Origin: Thaumarchaeota archaeon CSP1-1
Lineage (GTDB): Archaea > Thermoproteota > Nitrososphaeria > Nitrososphaerales > Nitrosopumilaceae
NCBI GenBank assembly: GCA_001443365.1
Contig: LDXL01000010.1
Span: 1 to 52,828 of the forward strand
Reading direction: 5' to 3'
DNA length: 52,828 nucleotides
The translations under genes were made by a program, and so were the position numbers. Below the pieces are notes generated by a model, which saw only the letters and a list, made by a program, of their open reading frames with translations, was not told the origin of the DNA and made no database searches. This document shows positions 51,783 to 52,828 of the stretch, piece after piece; position 1 is the first letter of the stretch; each line of letters opens with the position of its first letter.

Positions 51783-52828
51783 CTAAATTTCAAGGGATTT
51801 TTGATATCTACTTTTAACAGCTATCGCAACAACTGATAAAATCAAAATAATAATTGCGAAGATAATAATTCCAAATATTGTATTTCTATCACCATCTGTC
51901 GAGACATCAAGTGAAGGTGGAACATCATTGTTTAGAATCCCACCCATACCTGAGTTTGAGTCATCTATAACAAAACTCATTTGGGACTTTATAGGGATAC
52001 CAAGGGAATCTTTTCTAATATCATTACTTGAAGACATCTCAATTAGGTATTCGCCAGTTGGTAGCTCAGAAAGCAAACCAACTCGAAAATTATTTCTTGT
52101 GAACTCCCAAACATCGGAATTCTTTTGATTTACATTGTTTAGAACAATATCATTCCAGATCTTTTGTCCGTTTGGAGCAAAAATATCTACAATTGGATAT
52201 CCTTCTAAATCAATCCAATTATCTAGTTCACCTTTTATGTCAATTGAGGGAGTTTTGTTATCTGCTTTATCGATTGTATTTGGATTTATTGAAGTCAGTC
52301 TAACAAATGTTCCCAAAGTTTGTGGAACAAGTGTAGGATTTTGATTCTCTTCATAATCAAATGAAGATTCGTTTCCAACATTTATCGTAAATTTATTAGA
52401 TTCTTGTATTACATCACCTTGTAATTGAATCCAATAGACAGCTATTGGTCCTTTAGAAATTAATGCCCATGGAATGGATGCTGATATTATTGAAAGTGTT
52501 GGATTTCCTGGTAGATCATCAATATCCATCTTGATTGCTGAATATTCATCATAGCTTTGATAGGAATTAACAAATCTAAGCTCTGCACGATTGAAATCAA
52601 TTGGTTTTTGAACTATAGCAGAAACAGTTAGAGGTTTGCCATCTAATGATTCTTTGAAGGTTTCTGAAGCACTAACTGCCTTAGTTGGACTGAGATGTAC
52701 CAGAACAGTTGTGAGCTCAGCTGATGGGTTGATTAATTCAACTGTGATATCAAAGAATTTGATGGGTTGGTCTTCCTCTGAGGTAATTTTACCGCCGAAT
52801 TCAATTGTTTCCTGTTCCTCTAGTGGTT
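51783..52828 (-). CDS. Surface-anchored beta-rich protein, N-terminus outside window
   Basis: The frame is open from the window edge (52828) to a stop at 51783, about 347 residues visible. Most of it is strand-rich with repeated polar/hydrophobic alternation and Asn/Ser/Thr (DITVELINPSAELTTVLV, GEYLIEMSSSNDI), resembling Ig-like or CARDB-type extracellular domains. The C-terminus has a single membrane helix (IFGIIIFAIIILILSVVAIAV) and a short basic tail. An ATG at 52529 is internal. Probably cell-surface, with potential N-glycosylation sites for AglB. Function unknown. Confidence 0.75.
   Translation of the reverse strand, partial: PLEEQETIEFGGKITSEEDQPIKFFDITVELINPSAELTTVLVHLSPTKAVSASETFKESLDGKPLTVSAIVQKPIDFNRAELRFVNSYQSYDEYSAIKMDIDDLPGNPTLSIISASIPWALISKGPIAVYWIQLQGDVIQESNKFTINVGNESSFDYEENQNPTLVPQTLGTFVRLTSINPNTIDKADNKTPSIDIKGELDNWIDLEGYPIVDIFAPNGQKIWNDIVLNNVNQKNSDVWEFTRNNFRVGLLSELPTGEYLIEMSSSNDIRKDSLGIPIKSQMSFVIDDSNSGMGGILNNDVPPSLDVSTDGDRNTIFGIIIFAIIILILSVVAIAVKSRYQKSLEI

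Noticed and set aside
1-52828. CRISPR arrays, insertion sequences, prophage or integration sites
   Set aside because: I saw no regularly spaced repeats, transposase or integrase motifs, or tRNA-flanking direct repeats; the genes are core functions in ordinary archaeal orders.

Overview
This window looks like a chromosomal segment of an ammonia-oxidising-type thaumarchaeon (Nitrosopumilus/Nitrosarchaeum-like). The sequence is A+T-rich and densely packed. Archaeal information-processing genes are abundant (L2, S6e, aIF2-alpha, aIF2-gamma, Nop10, PriS/PriL, RPA, Pelota, GatDE, Cdc48, Lhr, LSm, SRP RNA). They sit next to genes typical of Thaumarchaeota: a DnaK/DnaJ/GrpE system, a bacterial-type MetK, a cobalamin block and a Tes-like radical SAM enzyme for tetraether lipids. 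TATA-like boxes often lie about 25-30 nt before the start codon, which suggests leaderless mRNAs, and TTG/GTG starts are common. I see no mobile element, prophage, CRISPR array or toxin-antitoxin island, so this is mainly core genome.

Layout. 1-1564: partial Tes-like radical SAM gene, divergent from a TrmB-like plus DtxR-like regulator pair (1.7-2.9 kb). 3-5.6 kb: a small Cys-rich protein, YjbQ, a C/D-box sRNA, an unknown gene, Pelota and CutA. 5.6-9.6 kb: site-2 protease, TtuA/Ncs6-type tRNA thiolation enzyme, SRP RNA, acylphosphatase and L2. 9.7-15.1 kb: Cdc48, GatD, GatE. 15.2-19.6 kb: tRNA-Leu(CAG), small proteins, and the grpE-dnaK-dnaJ locus preceded by a Rossmann/sugar-dehydrogenase-like gene. 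20.7-23.7 kb: DUF354 protein, intron-containing tRNA-Gln(UUG), and an ABC-2 exporter whose ATPase gene carries an in-frame stop. 23.7-30.2 kb: RPA, Lhr helicase, a mini membrane protein, RadB-like protein, LSm, MetK. 30.2-36.6 kb: epimerase, then cbiD-cbiG-cbiX-cbiC, cbiA and a corrinoid adenosyltransferase. 36.7-43 kb: aIF2-alpha/Nop10, an STT3-cyclophilin fusion, PEBP, and the S6e/aIF2-gamma/PIN block. 43-49.3 kb: zinc-ribbon miniproteins, tRNA-Gly(CCC), a glutamine amidotransferase, a UPF0182 membrane protein and primase. 49.4-52.8 kb: endonuclease IV, a frameshifted glycyl-tRNA synthetase and a partial surface protein.

The observations most worth checking are: (i) an oligosaccharyltransferase STT3/AglB fused to a complete cyclophilin domain; (ii) a well-formed C/D-box sRNA at 3616-3680 (minus) whose D guide matches a tRNA-Leu(CAA)-type anticodon loop with C34 as target; (iii) tRNA-Gln with a 17-nt bulge-helix-bulge intron in the D arm whose splicing helix competes with the acceptor stem; (iv) three genes interrupted at A-rich runs (GlyRS, ABC ATPase, a zinc-ribbon miniprotein), which are either sequence errors or recoding/slippage; (v) a two-domain CbiX whose N-terminal half has lost both metal-binding histidines. 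All assignments come from reading motifs by eye; no database search was possible.
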